This document shows, piece by piece, positions 50,451 to 58,373 of a stretch of DNA of 64,000 nt. The translations under genes were made by a program, and so were the position numbers. The stretch is from the NCBI GenBank assembly GCA_900112325.1, contig FOLJ01000015.1, forward strand, positions 144,185-208,184, read 5' to 3'. The first letter of the stretch is position 1; the number at the start of each line of letters is the position of its first letter. The notes under the pieces were generated by a model that made no database searches, was not told the DNA's origin, and worked only from the letters and a program-made list of their open reading frames with translations. The DNA is from Micromonospora sediminimaris. GTDB lineage: Bacteria > Actinomycetota > Actinomycetes > Mycobacteriales > Micromonosporaceae.

Positions 50451-51296
50451 GTGAGCGAGCGGAGTGCCGTGCTGACTGACCAACCGCCGCGGTACCGGCA
50501 CCTGTGCTGGGCGTACGACGACCCGGCCGGGTTCATGACCCATGCCGTGGAGTTCCTGCGCGCCGGCTTGGCGGCCGGCGAGCGGGTCTGGTTCGTCGTC
50601 TCCGGTCCCGCCGAACCGGTCCGGGACCACCTGCTCGGTGTCCGGGACTTCGCCGACGCGCTGCTGACGGGTGCCGCCCAGGTCCGCTCCCTCGACGGCG
50701 CGTACGGCAGCACAGCGGTGATCGATCCGGCGAGTCAGGTGGCGTCCTACCGCCGGGCCACCCGGGAGGCCGTCGCCGCCGGATACAGCGGCCTGCGGGT
50801 GGCCGCCGACGCCACCGAGCTGGTCCGTACCGCCGCGCAACGCGACGCGTTCGCCCGTTACGAGCAGCGTGTGAACGAGATGATGCGCACCGAGCCGTTC
50901 CAGGCCATGTGCGCGTACGACCGCTCGCAGCTGGGCGATCCGGCGGTCGCCGAGCTGGCCTGCCTGCACCCGGAACACAACCTCGGCCAGCTGCTGTTCC
51001 GGCTGTACGCGGTACCGCTGCGTCAGGGGCAGGCCGCCCTCGCCGGTGAGCTGGACCCGTCCAACCACGACCTGTTCCGCACCGCGCTGGACCGCGCGGA
51101 TCTGCAACCCGTCGATGACGAACTGGTGCTGGATGCCGACGGGCTCCGTTTCCTCGACCACCGGGCGCTCATCCACCTGAACGAGTACGCCCGGGACCGG
51201 CAGGTGACGGTGGTGCTGCGGGCCGCCCGCTCCGGGGTGGCCCGGCTCGCCGCCCTGCTGGACCTGCCCGACCTGCGGGTGGAGGTGACCCGGTGA
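50451..51296 (+). CDS. MEDS-STAS domain regulatory protein (anti-anti-sigma type)
   Basis: A 281-residue protein: MEDS (methanogen/methylotroph DcmR sensory) domain ~12-185 (RYRHLCWAYDDPAGFMTHAVEFLRAGLAAGERVWFVV ... ELVRT ... CAYDRSQL), then a STAS domain ~188-280 (LAGELDPSNHDLFRTALDRA ... LDADGLRFLDHRALIHLNEYA). STAS domains of this form antagonise anti-sigma kinases. Start GTG; another GTG six codons later has GGAG upstream. It overlaps the next gene by 4 nt (GTGA), and that gene encodes the matching kinase-type partner. Confidence 0.85.
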   Translation: MSERSAVLTDQPPRYRHLCWAYDDPAGFMTHAVEFLRAGLAAGERVWFVVSGPAEPVRDHLLGVRDFADALLTGAAQVRSLDGAYGSTAVIDPASQVASYRRATREAVAAGYSGLRVAADATELVRTAAQRDAFARYEQRVNEMMRTEPFQAMCAYDRSQLGDPAVAELACLHPEHNLGQLLFRLYAVPLRQGQAALAGELDPSNHDLFRTALDRADLQPVDDELVLDADGLRFLDHRALIHLNEYARDRQVTVVLRAARSGVARLAALLDLPDLRVEVTR

Positions 51297-52252
51297 GGAC
51301 CGGTGCGGCCGCCGGGCGCACCGGCTACTTCCACGAGGCTCTCTGTTACGGCTCCGACGAGGAACTGCTCGCCGTCGTGGTGCCGTTCCTGGTCGGTGGT
51401 GTGGAGGCGAACGAGCCCACCTTCGTGGCGCTCGGCGAGCGCACCGGCAACCTGGTGCGCGCCGCGTTGCCCCCCGACACGAAGGTCGAGTTCCTGTCGG
51501 GCGGCGACGTCTACGCCCGGCCCACCGCCGCCATCCGGATGTACCGCCAGCTCCTCGCCGATCTGGTCGCCGACGGTGCCACCCAGATCCGGATCATCGG
51601 CGAGGTGCCGCCGGTCGGTCTCGGCCCCACCTGGGACTGGTGGGCCCGGTACGAGTCGGCGATCAACCACGCGTACGACGACTGGCCGCTGTGGAGCATG
51701 TGCGCGTACGACACCCGGACCAGCGCACCCGGGGTGCTGGCCGACGTCGCCGCCACGCACCCGTGCTTCGCCGCAGTCGACGGGCGGCATCTGCCGAGTG
51801 TCGACTACGTCGCGCCGGAGACCTTCCTGCGCGAGACGCGCCCGATGCCACCCGACCCGATGCAGACGACCCCGCCCCTGGTCGACCTGCTCGGCCCGAC
51901 GGCGGCGCAGGCCCGCGCGGCCGTACACCAGGTGGGCCAGGGTGGGCTCCGGGATGACGAGTTCGACGACTTCGTCGTCGCCGTCAGCGAGACCGTCACC
52001 AACGGGCTGCGGCACGGCAGTCCCCCGGTCCGGTTCCGGCTGTGGGCGGGCGCGGAACGCATCGTCGCCACCGTCAGTGACGCCGGTACCGGCCCCCAGG
52101 ATCCGTACGCCGGGCTGCTGCCGTCGGCCAACGGGATGCCCGGCGGGCTGGGCTTGTGGATCACCCATCAGTCGTGCAACCACGTCACCTACCACCGCGA
52201 CGACCAGGGGTTCACCCTGCGACTCACCGCCGGCCGACCGCTGGGCGCCTGA
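51293..52252 (+). CDS. MEDS-HATPase domain protein (anti-sigma kinase type)
   Basis: A 319-residue protein: MEDS domain ~10-180 (YFHEALCYGSDEELLAVVVPFLVGGVEANEPTFVAL; WSMCAYDTRT), then a HATPase_c_2 (RsbW/SpoIIAB-like) domain ~195-318 with VAVSETVTNGLRHG, VSDAGTGP and GGLGLWITHQSC. It should be an anti-sigma factor or serine kinase controlled by its own MEDS sensor and by the co-encoded STAS protein. Both start and stop context show tight coupling to the preceding gene; a strong hairpin follows. Confidence 0.88.
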   Translation: MRTGAAAGRTGYFHEALCYGSDEELLAVVVPFLVGGVEANEPTFVALGERTGNLVRAALPPDTKVEFLSGGDVYARPTAAIRMYRQLLADLVADGATQIRIIGEVPPVGLGPTWDWWARYESAINHAYDDWPLWSMCAYDTRTSAPGVLADVAATHPCFAAVDGRHLPSVDYVAPETFLRETRPMPPDPMQTTPPLVDLLGPTAAQARAAVHQVGQGGLRDDEFDDFVVAVSETVTNGLRHGSPPVRFRLWAGAERIVATVSDAGTGPQDPYAGLLPSANGMPGGLGLWITHQSCNHVTYHRDDQGFTLRLTAGRPLGA

Positions 52253-52258
52253 GCTACA

Positions 52259-52300
52259 CACGAGTCGCCGGGCCGGCGTTCACCGGCCCGGCGACTCGTG
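52259..52300. terminator. Strong bidirectional terminator hairpin
   Basis: A perfect 18-bp stem (arms 52259-52276 and 52283-52300, starting CACGAGTCGCC) with a 6-nt loop between the converging MEDS-HATPase and csbD genes. Confidence 0.88.
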
Positions 52301-52310
52301 GCGTACCGGA

Positions 52311-52484
52311 CTACTTGCGGAACGCGTCCTTGATCTTCTCGCCGGCCTGCTTGAGGTTGGCGCGCATCTGGTCGCCGCGACCTTCCGCCGCCAGGCGCTC
52401 GTCGTCGGTGGCGTGACCCACGCCTTCCTTGATCTTGCCGCCGGTGTTCTCGGCGGTGTTGTTGAACTTGTCCTCGACGCCCAT
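52311..52484 (-). CDS. CsbD family stress-response protein
   Basis: A 57-residue protein (MGVEDKFNNTAENTGGKIKE ... ending KDAFRK), the CsbD/YjbJ family: small, charged, Lys/Glu/Gly-rich and induced by general stress in Bacillus. The function is not known. The ATG follows GGGAGG by about 6 nt, and a strong terminator lies directly after the stop. Likely monocistronic. Confidence 0.9.
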   Translation of the reverse strand: MGVEDKFNNTAENTGGKIKEGVGHATDDERLAAEGRGDQMRANLKQAGEKIKDAFRK

Positions 52485-52556
52485 GTCGCCCTCCCGGGGG
52501 ATCCTGTCGCTACGTCCAGTCAGGTACCCAGTCCGGCATCGACCAACCGGAAAAGT

Positions 52557-54806
52557 TCAAGAAACGGGGCGGAACCGGCGCAGCCGGAGGCTGTTGGCCA
52601 CCACGAACACCGACGAGAACGCCATCGCCGCCCCCGCGATCATCGGGTTGAGCAGCCCGGCGGCTGCCAGCGGCAGGGCGGCCACGTTGTACGCGAACGC
52701 CCAGAACAGGTTGCCCTTGATGGTGCCGAGGGTGGCGCGGGCCAGCCTGATGGCGTCCACCGCAGCCAGCAGGTCGTCCCGGACGAGAGTCAGGTCGGAC
52801 GCCTCGATCGCCACGTCGGTGCCGGTGCCCATCGCCAGTCCGAGGTCCGCCTGGGCCAGCGCGGCGGCGTCGTTGACGCCGTCGCCCACCATCGCCACCA
52901 CCCGGCCCTCCCCCTGCAACCGGGCGACCACCTCGACCTTCTCCGTGGGCAGCACCTCCGCGATCACCTCGTCGATGCCCACCTCAGCGGCCACCGCCCG
53001 GGCGACCGTGGCGTTGTCACCGGTGAGCAGCACCGGCCTCAGGCCGAGCGCGCGCAGCCGCCGTACCGCCTCCCGGCTGGTCGGCTTCACCTGGTCGGCC
53101 ACGGCGAGCAGGCCGCGGGCCTGGCCGTCCCAGCCGACCAGCACGGCCGTGCGCCCCGCCGCCTCCGCGTCGGTCGCTGCCCGGGCAAGGTCGTCCGGTA
53201 CGACCAGACCCCGCTCCTCCAACAGCCGGGCCCGGCCGAGCAGCACCTGGCGGCCGTCCACGGCGCCGCTGACCCCCAGCCCGGCCACGTTCGCGAAATC
53301 GGTGACCGGCGGCAGCACGCCGACGTCGGCGGCACCGGCCACCACCGCTCGGGCGACCGGGTGCTCCGAGCCGTTCTCCAGGGCGGCAGCCAGGCGCAGC
53401 ACCTCGTCGCGTCGCTCACCTCCGCCGGGGGTTACCGCGAGCAGGCTCATCCGGCCGGTGGTCACGGTGCCGGTCTTGTCGAGCACCACGGTGTCCACCC
53501 GCCGGGTGGACTCCAGCGCCTCCGGCCCCTTGATCAGGACGCCGAGCTGTGCGCCCCGCCCGGTGCCGACAAGCAGCGCGGTCGGGGTGGCCAGGCCGAG
53601 GGCGCACGGGCAGGCGATGATCAGCACCGCCACGGCGGCGGTGAAGGCGGCGGCCGGGCCGGCGCCGTTCCCCAGCCACCAGCCCAGGGTGCCGGCAGCC
53701 AGGGCGATCACGATCGGCACGAAGACTCCGGAGATGCGGTCGGCGAGCCGCTGGGCGGCGGCCTTGCCGCTCTGCGCCTGCTCGACCAGCCGGGCCATCT
53801 GGGCGAGCTGGGTGTCGGCGCCTACCCGGGTCGCGGAGACCACCAGTCGGCCACCGGCGTTGACGCAGCCGCCGATCACCGCGTCACCCGTTCCCACTTC
53901 GACAGGTACCGACTCGCCGGTGACCAGACTGGCGTCGACCGCCGAGGAGCCCTCCTCCACCTTCCCGTCGGTGGCGATCTTCTCGCCGGGCCGCACCACG
54001 AAGCGGTCGCCCACCGCGAGCTGGTCGACCGGGACCCGGGTCTCCACCCCGTCCCGCAGCACTGACACGTCCCTGGCGCCCAGTTCCAGCAGGGCCCGCA
54101 GGGCCGACCCGGCGGTGCGCTTCGCGCGCGCCTCGAAGTAGCGACCGGCGAGGATGAAGGTGGTCACCCCGGCGGCCGCCTCCAGATAGATGTTGCCGGC
54201 GCCGTCGGTACGACCGATGGAGAAGCTGAACGGGTGGGTCATGCCGGGGGTGCCGGCGGTGCCGAGGAACAACGCCCACACCGACCAGCCGAGGGCGGCC
54301 AACGTGCCCAGCGACACCAGGGTGTCCATGGTCGCGGCACCGTGCCGCAGGTTGACAAGCGCGGCCCGGTGGAAGGGCAGCCCGCCGTAGACCACCACCG
54401 GGGCGGCCAGGGTCAGCGACAGCCACTGCCAGTAGGTGAACTGCCAGGCCGGCACCATGGCCAGCGCGATCACCGGCAGGCTCAACGCCACCGACACCCA
54501 CAGCCGGGTACGCAGGGCACGCAGCGGGTCCGCCGGCTCGGCGGCAGCCGGTCCGGCCGGGGTGGGCGGCGGCGGCAGGCTGGCCTGGTAACCGGTCTTC
54601 TCGACGGTGGCGACGAGATCGTCCGGAGTGACCGGGTCGGCGTACGAGACCGTCGCCTTCTCGGTGGCGTAGTTGACGGTGGCCTGCACGCCGTCGATCC
54701 GGTTGAGCTTCTTCTCGATCCGGGCGGCGCAGGACGCGCAGGTCATCCCGCCGATGGCCAGCTCGATCAGGTGCGGCGCGGTGGTCAGGGGTCGGCTCGT
54801 ACTCAT
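52557..54806 (-). CDS. copA: Copper-exporting P1B-type ATPase CopA (CPC motif)
   Basis: A 749-residue Cu(I) exporter. One N-terminal HMA domain has GMTCASC (metal Cys 23 and 26), the membrane motif is CPC (LIIACPCALGLATP), and the other signatures are TGES, DKTGTVTTG, NGSEHPVARAVV (the HP nucleotide-binding motif) and GDGVNDAAAL (Ala in place of the usual Pro). It follows the His-rich secreted protein and copZ on the same strand, 11 nt after the former. The CsoR-type operator before copZ should control the whole run. With copB at 19 kb, the strain has two classes of Cu ATPase. Confidence 0.94.
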   Translation of the reverse strand: MSTSRPLTTAPHLIELAIGGMTCASCAARIEKKLNRIDGVQATVNYATEKATVSYADPVTPDDLVATVEKTGYQASLPPPPTPAGPAAAEPADPLRALRTRLWVSVALSLPVIALAMVPAWQFTYWQWLSLTLAAPVVVYGGLPFHRAALVNLRHGAATMDTLVSLGTLAALGWSVWALFLGTAGTPGMTHPFSFSIGRTDGAGNIYLEAAAGVTTFILAGRYFEARAKRTAGSALRALLELGARDVSVLRDGVETRVPVDQLAVGDRFVVRPGEKIATDGKVEEGSSAVDASLVTGESVPVEVGTGDAVIGGCVNAGGRLVVSATRVGADTQLAQMARLVEQAQSGKAAAQRLADRISGVFVPIVIALAAGTLGWWLGNGAGPAAAFTAAVAVLIIACPCALGLATPTALLVGTGRGAQLGVLIKGPEALESTRRVDTVVLDKTGTVTTGRMSLLAVTPGGGERRDEVLRLAAALENGSEHPVARAVVAGAADVGVLPPVTDFANVAGLGVSGAVDGRQVLLGRARLLEERGLVVPDDLARAATDAEAAGRTAVLVGWDGQARGLLAVADQVKPTSREAVRRLRALGLRPVLLTGDNATVARAVAAEVGIDEVIAEVLPTEKVEVVARLQGEGRVVAMVGDGVNDAAALAQADLGLAMGTGTDVAIEASDLTLVRDDLLAAVDAIRLARATLGTIKGNLFWAFAYNVAALPLAAAGLLNPMIAGAAMAFSSVFVVANSLRLRRFRPVS

Positions 54807-54817
54807 TGCGGGTCCTG

Positions 54818-55795
54818 TCAGTCGTGTCCGTGCCCGGGGGTCCCGTGCCCGTCCTCGGGCGCGGTGGTGGGGTGCCCGTCGGCCGGTCCGGTGGTGCCGC
54901 CCGGGTCACCGACGTGCACCGTGAACTCGGCGGTACGCACCACTCCCCGGTGGCGGAAGTCGAGATAGAGCCGGTACGCGCCGGCCGAGGGGAACTCGGT
55001 GGCGAAGCTGACCTGTGGGCCGGGGGCGGTGCGCCCGTCTCCCGGGCTGCCCTCGGGGTGTACGTGGAGATAGGCCAGGTCACCACGGCGCAGCGCGACA
55101 AGGTGACCGTACGCGCCGAGGTACGGCTCCAGGTCGGTGACAGGTGCGCCGTCGCGGCTGACGGTGAGCGTCAGCGTCGTGGTGCGCCCCGGCTGCGGGG
55201 CTCCGGTGAGGGCGACGGTGTAGCCGTCGACGGTGGCGCTGCTCGCCGGGGCGGGCAGCGGTCGCTCGGCCAGCGCGCCGGGGACGGTCACGTCGACGCC
55301 GAGCGTCAGGGGGTCGCCGCCGGTCGGGGTGAAGTCGGCGAAGGCCCGCCACACCCCGGGAGAGTCCATCGGTGAGACGATCCGCCAGGTGCCGTCCCCG
55401 GCCAGCTCCGGGTGTACGTGCCGGAAGCCGGAGAGGTCGCGGCGGGCCACGATGAGGTGCATCCGCTCGTCGTGGGTGACGTCGTACCCGGTCACCGGAC
55501 GGCCATCGGGACCGGTGATCCGGAACGCGAACTCACCCGGCGGCGCGTCGACCGGCACCAGGGTGTAGCCACGGTCGGCAACGAGCAGGCCGCCGGGCAG
55601 GTGCCCGGCTGCCCCTTCCTCGTGCCCGGCCGCCTCCTCATGCCCGGCGTCACCCTCGCCGTGGCCGGCACCCTCGCTGTCGTGGCCGGCGGCGACCACG
55701 GTCACCGGGCCGGTCAGCTGCCCCACCCCGTACGCCGCGCCGAACACCGCCGCCAGGCCGAGCACGAAGCCGCTCAGCTTCGTCGCCGTGTTCAT
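54818..55795 (-). CDS. Secreted His-rich copper-locus protein
   Basis: A 325-residue protein: N-terminal signal/anchor (~8-27), then a His/Gly/Glu stretch (~37-66, repeated GHEE/GH units), two beta-rich Ig-like halves with RDLSGFRHVHPEL and RGDLAYLHVHPEG in matching positions, and a His-rich tail (GHGTPGHGHD). It has no cysteine. The twin HVHPE motifs suggest an internal duplication with a metal site in each half. Homologues sit between copA and copZ in other actinobacteria; the exact function is unknown, but extracytoplasmic copper binding is the natural inference. Start ATG 7 nt after GAGGGG. Confidence 0.8.
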   Translation of the reverse strand: MNTATKLSGFVLGLAAVFGAAYGVGQLTGPVTVVAAGHDSEGAGHGEGDAGHEEAAGHEEGAAGHLPGGLLVADRGYTLVPVDAPPGEFAFRITGPDGRPVTGYDVTHDERMHLIVARRDLSGFRHVHPELAGDGTWRIVSPMDSPGVWRAFADFTPTGGDPLTLGVDVTVPGALAERPLPAPASSATVDGYTVALTGAPQPGRTTTLTLTVSRDGAPVTDLEPYLGAYGHLVALRRGDLAYLHVHPEGSPGDGRTAPGPQVSFATEFPSAGAYRLYLDFRHRGVVRTAEFTVHVGDPGGTTGPADGHPTTAPEDGHGTPGHGHD

Positions 55796-55828
55796 GGTTG
55801 ACCCCTCGGTTTCCGCGCGCCGGCCGGC

Positions 55829-56038
55829 TCAGGCGCCGGCCAGCTCGTATCCGGCCTCGTCCACGGCGGCACGCACCGCGTCGTCGGAGAGCGGCTGGTC
55901 GCTGGTGACGGTGACCCGACCGGCGGCCAGATCCACCTGAACGTCCTTGACACCCTCGATCGCACCGATCTCGGTGCTGACCGCGTTGACGCAGTGCCCG
56001 CAGGTCATGCCCTGCACCTGGTACGTCGTGCTGACCAT
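55829..56038 (-). CDS. copZ: CopZ-type heavy-metal-associated copper chaperone
   Basis: A 69-residue HMA domain with GMTCGHC (Cys 13 and 16) and the usual VDEAGYEL end, the size of CopZ. It should carry Cu(I) in the cytosol and hand it to CopA. The ATG follows GAGGAG by about 8 nt. First gene of the copZ-His-rich-copA run; a CsoR-type palindrome lies 48 nt upstream. Confidence 0.92.
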   Translation of the reverse strand: MVSTTYQVQGMTCGHCVNAVSTEIGAIEGVKDVQVDLAAGRVTVTSDQPLSDDAVRAAVDEAGYELAGA

Positions 56039-56085
56039 GGAACTCTCCTCACCACTCTGGAAGGGTGGGTCGAACACCCACCCGG

Positions 56086-56102
56086 ATACCCGCAGGGGGT
56101 AT
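56086..56102. promoter_or_regulatory. CsoR-type operator on the copZ side
   Basis: ATACCC and GGGTAT flank GCAGG; the arms extend outward to GGATACC/GGTATCC (56084-56104). Placed 48 nt before copZ, inside its promoter region. It resembles the other two CsoR-like palindromes of the window. Confidence 0.75.
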
Positions 56103-56122
56103 CCGTCGCACCGACCGTACCA

Positions 56123-56137
56123 TACCCCCTGGGGGTA
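56123..56137. promoter_or_regulatory. CsoR-type operator on the csoR side
   Basis: TACCCCC-T-GGGGGTA, a perfect 7-bp inverted repeat, 16 nt before the csoR ATG. This is the expected place for autoregulation of csoR. Confidence 0.82.
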
Positions 56138-56153
56138 GGTTATTCTTGCCGGC

Positions 56154-56450
56154 ATGAGCACACCCGCGCCGATCCGTGGCTACACCGCCAGCAAGGACCA
56201 GCTCCTCGCCCGCCTGCGCCGGGTGGAGGGCCAGGTGCGCGGCATCGAGAAGATGGTCGACGAGGACCGCTACTGCATCGACGTGCTCACCCAGATCTCG
56301 GCCATCCAGGCCGCCCTGGACAAGGTCGCCCTCGGCCTGCTCGACGGGCACGCCCGGCACTGCATGCACGAAGGTGCCGCCGAGGGGCGCGCCGACGAGA
56401 TGGCGACCGAGATGATGGCCGCCGTGGGCCGACTCATGAAGCGCGGCTGA
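56154..56450 (+). CDS. csoR: Copper-sensing repressor CsoR
   Basis: A 98-residue all-helical CsoR/RcnR family repressor. The Cu(I) ligand triad C41, H66, C70 has the same 25/4 spacing as Mycobacterium CsoR C36/H61/C65, and RRVEGQVRGIEKMV is the family's DNA-binding helix. Apo-CsoR binds GC-rich palindromes and lets go when Cu(I) binds. It is divergent from copZ-copA, with two operators between them and a third matching site before copB. Confidence 0.95.
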   Translation: MSTPAPIRGYTASKDQLLARLRRVEGQVRGIEKMVDEDRYCIDVLTQISAIQAALDKVALGLLDGHARHCMHEGAAEGRADEMATEMMAAVGRLMKRG

Positions 56451-56725
56451 CCCGACCCGCCGACGCACCCTCGCGACAGGCGTCGACAGGTCCGGCTGGT
56501 TACCATTCGCACACGATGGCCAGCCGAAATCCGTGCCTCGCGGCCCGAGGTCGCCGTCAGGCGTACGCCCGCACGGCCGTCGCGAGCCGGTCCACAGCTC
56601 ACGGTACGCAGCCACCCCGCCACACTCAGGCCATTCGGGCTGCCCTTCCACACCGCCGTCCGGCGGCACTGAACCGTCTCGCCCATCGACACGTACTCAG
56701 CCCTGAAATCGTTGGGAGACACTGA

Positions 56726-58072
56726 ATGGGCGCCGACCACACCCGTTCCGCTCCGCCCACCCCGCCGGGGGTGCGGCGGATCCTCGTCGTGACGGTGGTC
56801 CCCCTCTTCATCGCCACCCTGGTCGCCGCCATCGTGCTCTGGCCCCGGGACGCCCCGCGCCCCGAGGCCGCCGACGACACCCCCCGCTACCACGGCACGG
56901 TCACCCGGGTGGTCAGCGAGCCATGCCCGCCCAACCCGGTGGTACCCGAGGGGACTCCGACGGCTGCGGACGGCCCCTGCGGCACGGTCACCGTCCGGGT
57001 ACAGACCGGACCGGACGCCGGGCAGGAGGTGCAGACACCCATCCCGACCGGGCCGGGCGCCCCTCGCGTCGAGGTCGACGACGACATCATCCTGGTCTCG
57101 CTGATCGACCCGGAGGATCCGACGGTCAGCACCTACAACATCGCCGAGCACCAACGCGGCAAGCCGCTGGTGTGGCTGGCCGTCCTCTTCGCCGCCGCCA
57201 TCGTCGCCTTCGGGCGGCTACGCGGACTGGCCGCGCTGGGTGGCCTGGCCGCCAGCTTCGCCATCCTGCTGACCTTCGTACTGCCCGGCATCAGCGCCGG
57301 CCAGCCACCGCTCGCGGTCGCCATCGTCGGCGCCTCGCTGATCATGTTCGTGGTGCTGTACCTGACCCACGGCATATCCGCCCAGACTTCGGTGGCCGTG
57401 CTCGGCACGCTCGCCAGTCTGGTGCTCACCGGGCTGCTCGGGCTGGCTGCGACCGGGGCCACCCACCTGACCGGTTTCGGCAGCGAGGACGCCACCACCC
57501 TGTCCATGTTCCGGGCCGACGTCGACCTGCACGGTCTGCTGCTCGCCGGCATCATCATCGGCTCGTTGGGCGTACTCGACGACGTCACGGTCACCCAGGC
57601 CGCCGCGGTCAACGAGTTGCGCCACGCCAACCCGGACCTCTCCCGCCGGGAGTTGTACCGCTCGGCCACCCGGGTCGGGCGGGCACACATCGCCTCTGTG
57701 GTCAACACGATCGTGCTGGCGTACGCCGGCGCCTCGCTGCCACTCCTGCTTCTGCTGACCGCGGATTCCCGCGCACTGGGGCAGATCCTGACCAGCGAGT
57801 TCCTCACCACGGAGATCGTTCGTAGCGTGGTCGCCACGCTCGGGCTGATCGCCGCGGTACCGCTTACCACCGCGCTGGCCGCGGTGGTAAGCACCGCCGG
57901 GCGCGGCGACGCCGACGTCCACAGCGGTGAGCCCACCCCCGTGATTCCCCGGCCGGCAACGGACCGGGCCGAGGCGCTCCACGCCCTCAGCACCCCACCC
58001 ACCCGAAACACGCCCCCCGCCACCCCTTCAAGGTGGCCCGACCCGGACAGGAGCACGGACACCACATGGTGA
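56726..58072 (+). CDS. YibE/F family membrane protein
   Basis: A 448-residue protein: one N-terminal helix, an extracytoplasmic ~110-residue domain with two cysteines (SEPCPPNP, DGPCGTV), then seven or so helices with the YibE/F signatures GVLDDVTVTQAAAVNELR and ASVVNTIVLAYAGASLPLLLL. The function of the family is unknown; a transporter or nuclease-linked role has been suggested for some. The C-terminal ~60 residues are Pro/Arg-rich and cytosolic. Stand-alone gene, 275 bp after csoR with no feature seen between. Confidence 0.88.
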   Translation: MGADHTRSAPPTPPGVRRILVVTVVPLFIATLVAAIVLWPRDAPRPEAADDTPRYHGTVTRVVSEPCPPNPVVPEGTPTAADGPCGTVTVRVQTGPDAGQEVQTPIPTGPGAPRVEVDDDIILVSLIDPEDPTVSTYNIAEHQRGKPLVWLAVLFAAAIVAFGRLRGLAALGGLAASFAILLTFVLPGISAGQPPLAVAIVGASLIMFVVLYLTHGISAQTSVAVLGTLASLVLTGLLGLAATGATHLTGFGSEDATTLSMFRADVDLHGLLLAGIIIGSLGVLDDVTVTQAAAVNELRHANPDLSRRELYRSATRVGRAHIASVVNTIVLAYAGASLPLLLLLTADSRALGQILTSEFLTTEIVRSVVATLGLIAAVPLTTALAAVVSTAGRGDADVHSGEPTPVIPRPATDRAEALHALSTPPTRNTPPATPSRWPDPDRSTDTTW

Positions 58073-58106
58073 CACTCCTCAACGTGACCGCCCCTGTAAA
58101 CGCGGC

Positions 58107-58143
58107 TCGTAATCGTGTCGCTGGTCACTCAAAGCGATTACGA
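58107..58143. promoter_or_regulatory. Inverted repeat with nested Crp-like site upstream of the riboswitch
   Basis: TCGTAATCG (58107-58115) pairs with CGATTACGA (58135-58143). Inside lies GTG-TCGCTG-GTCAC (58115-58128), which fits the GTG-N6-GNCAC pattern reported for Streptomyces Crp. It is about 90-100 bp before the riboswitch, where a promoter is expected. Confidence 0.4.
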
Positions 58144-58214
58144 AATGACGCATCTAGTCGGGTTCGGGGCGTAGAAGCACAGATGGACTGTCAGGTAACC
58201 TCACTGCCGGTCAC

Positions 58215-58365
58215 CGCCGAAGGCGCGCAGCGGCGCCTGCGGTGCCGCCGCCCAATCGCCGCCAGGCGAGCCGGGGACCCAGGTACGTGGGGTGAATCCG
58301 CGAAAGCGGTAGGGGCCACTTCCGTCCCGAACCCGTCAGCTAACCCGGTCGGCGGTCGATGGAAG
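58215..58365 (+). promoter_or_regulatory. ydaO-type cyclic-di-AMP riboswitch
   Basis: The leader of the secreted cell-wall protein gene holds the conserved blocks of the actinobacterial ydaO/yuaA class: GGGGACCCAGGTACGTGGGG, GTGAATCCGCG, a short AAAGCGG stem, TAGGGG then ACTTCCGTCCCGAACCCGTC, AGCTAACCCGGTCGGCGG, and a final GATGGAAGG. The class binds c-di-AMP and turns off cell-wall hydrolase genes. The last block lies immediately before the ribosome site of the gene. Boundaries are approximate. Confidence 0.9.
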
Positions 58366-58373
58366 GGAAAACA

